DNA of 5,944 bases from Nitrospinota bacterium (lineage in GTDB: Bacteria; Nitrospirota; Nitrospiria; Nitrospirales; UBA8639), in the NCBI GenBank assembly GCA_022561525.1, contig JADFRB010000139.1:1-5944 (forward strand), in the 5' to 3' direction. Within the stretch, counting starts at the first letter, position 1; the number at the start of each line of letters is the position of its first letter. The notes beneath the pieces were generated by a model. That model did no database searches, was not told the origin of the DNA, and saw nothing but the letters and a program-made list of their open reading frames with translations. Both the position numbers and the translations under genes were made by a program. Positions 5,846 through 5,944 of the stretch are shown piece by piece.

Positions 5846-5944
5846 GAATGTTGAAAAAAGCCGCCAGCGGCGTTCTCGCCCTTTTGCCGTGCTCACGTAC
5901 TATGAGTACGCTCCGCTCGTCAAAATGGCTGCGGCCGTGCTGGA
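5846..5944 (+). repeat. Modular hairpin repeat, copy 2 (follows the Rrf2 gene; cut by window edge)
   Basis: Shares with copy 1 (minus strand) the opening block (5846-5875, about 26 of 30 bases), the middle block around 5888-5923 (about 30 of 36) and the final tgcggccgtgctgga (14 of 15, 5930-5944). It lacks the extra hairpin-bearing inserts of copy 1, having 12 bases where copy 1 has about 45. Hairpins: gccgc-ca-gcggc (5860-5871) and cgtac-tatga-gtacg (5896-5910). The frame from the ATG at 5849 reads MLKKAASGVLALLPCS and stays open to the window end; I treat it as part of the repeat rather than a gene. Confidence 0.8.

Overview
The window looks like an ordinary chromosomal stretch of a medium-GC Gram-negative bacterium. 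The gene style and a hairpin-rich intergenic repeat whose reading frame begins M-(F/L)-K-K-A-A-S-G-V remind me of Nitrospira or another member of the Nitrospirota. That assignment rests on recollection, not on a search. No phage, plasmid, transposase, CRISPR or RNA gene is visible.

Layout. Positions 1-3071 hold four plus-strand genes in close order: the 3' part of murJ (lipid II flippase, cut by the left edge), dtd (D-aminoacyl-tRNA deacylase), a conserved-looking 188-residue protein of unknown function, and an Ntn-hydrolase isoaspartyl peptidase/L-asparaginase. The last two are separated by 4 bases. Positions 3072-3394 carry no convincing gene. They contain two short palindromes with shared arm ends and a long modular repeat. 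Next come two divergent genes: bcp (thioredoxin-dependent peroxiredoxin, minus strand, with a lysine-rich N-terminal tail) and pdxB (erythronate-4-phosphate dehydrogenase, plus strand). A small Rrf2-family regulator follows at 5355-5822, behind a very good sigma-70-type promoter with a dyad at the predicted start site. The right end (5846-5944) is a second copy of the modular repeat, cut by the window edge.

Functions. The genes are mostly housekeeping: peptidoglycan export, removal of D-amino acids from tRNA, turnover of isoaspartyl peptides, peroxide defence and pyridoxal phosphate synthesis. They do not form one obvious pathway. The first four could be co-transcribed. The Rrf2 protein has no cysteine, so it is unlikely to be an Fe-S sensor of the IscR/NsrR type; its target genes are not visible.

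Most interesting signal. The two copies of the intergenic repeat lie just downstream of different genes, in the same orientation as the gene they follow. They share three blocks and differ between the blocks. Two of their small hairpins differ by changes that keep pairing through G-U wobbles. I see no clear evidence of a new multi-gene system here.
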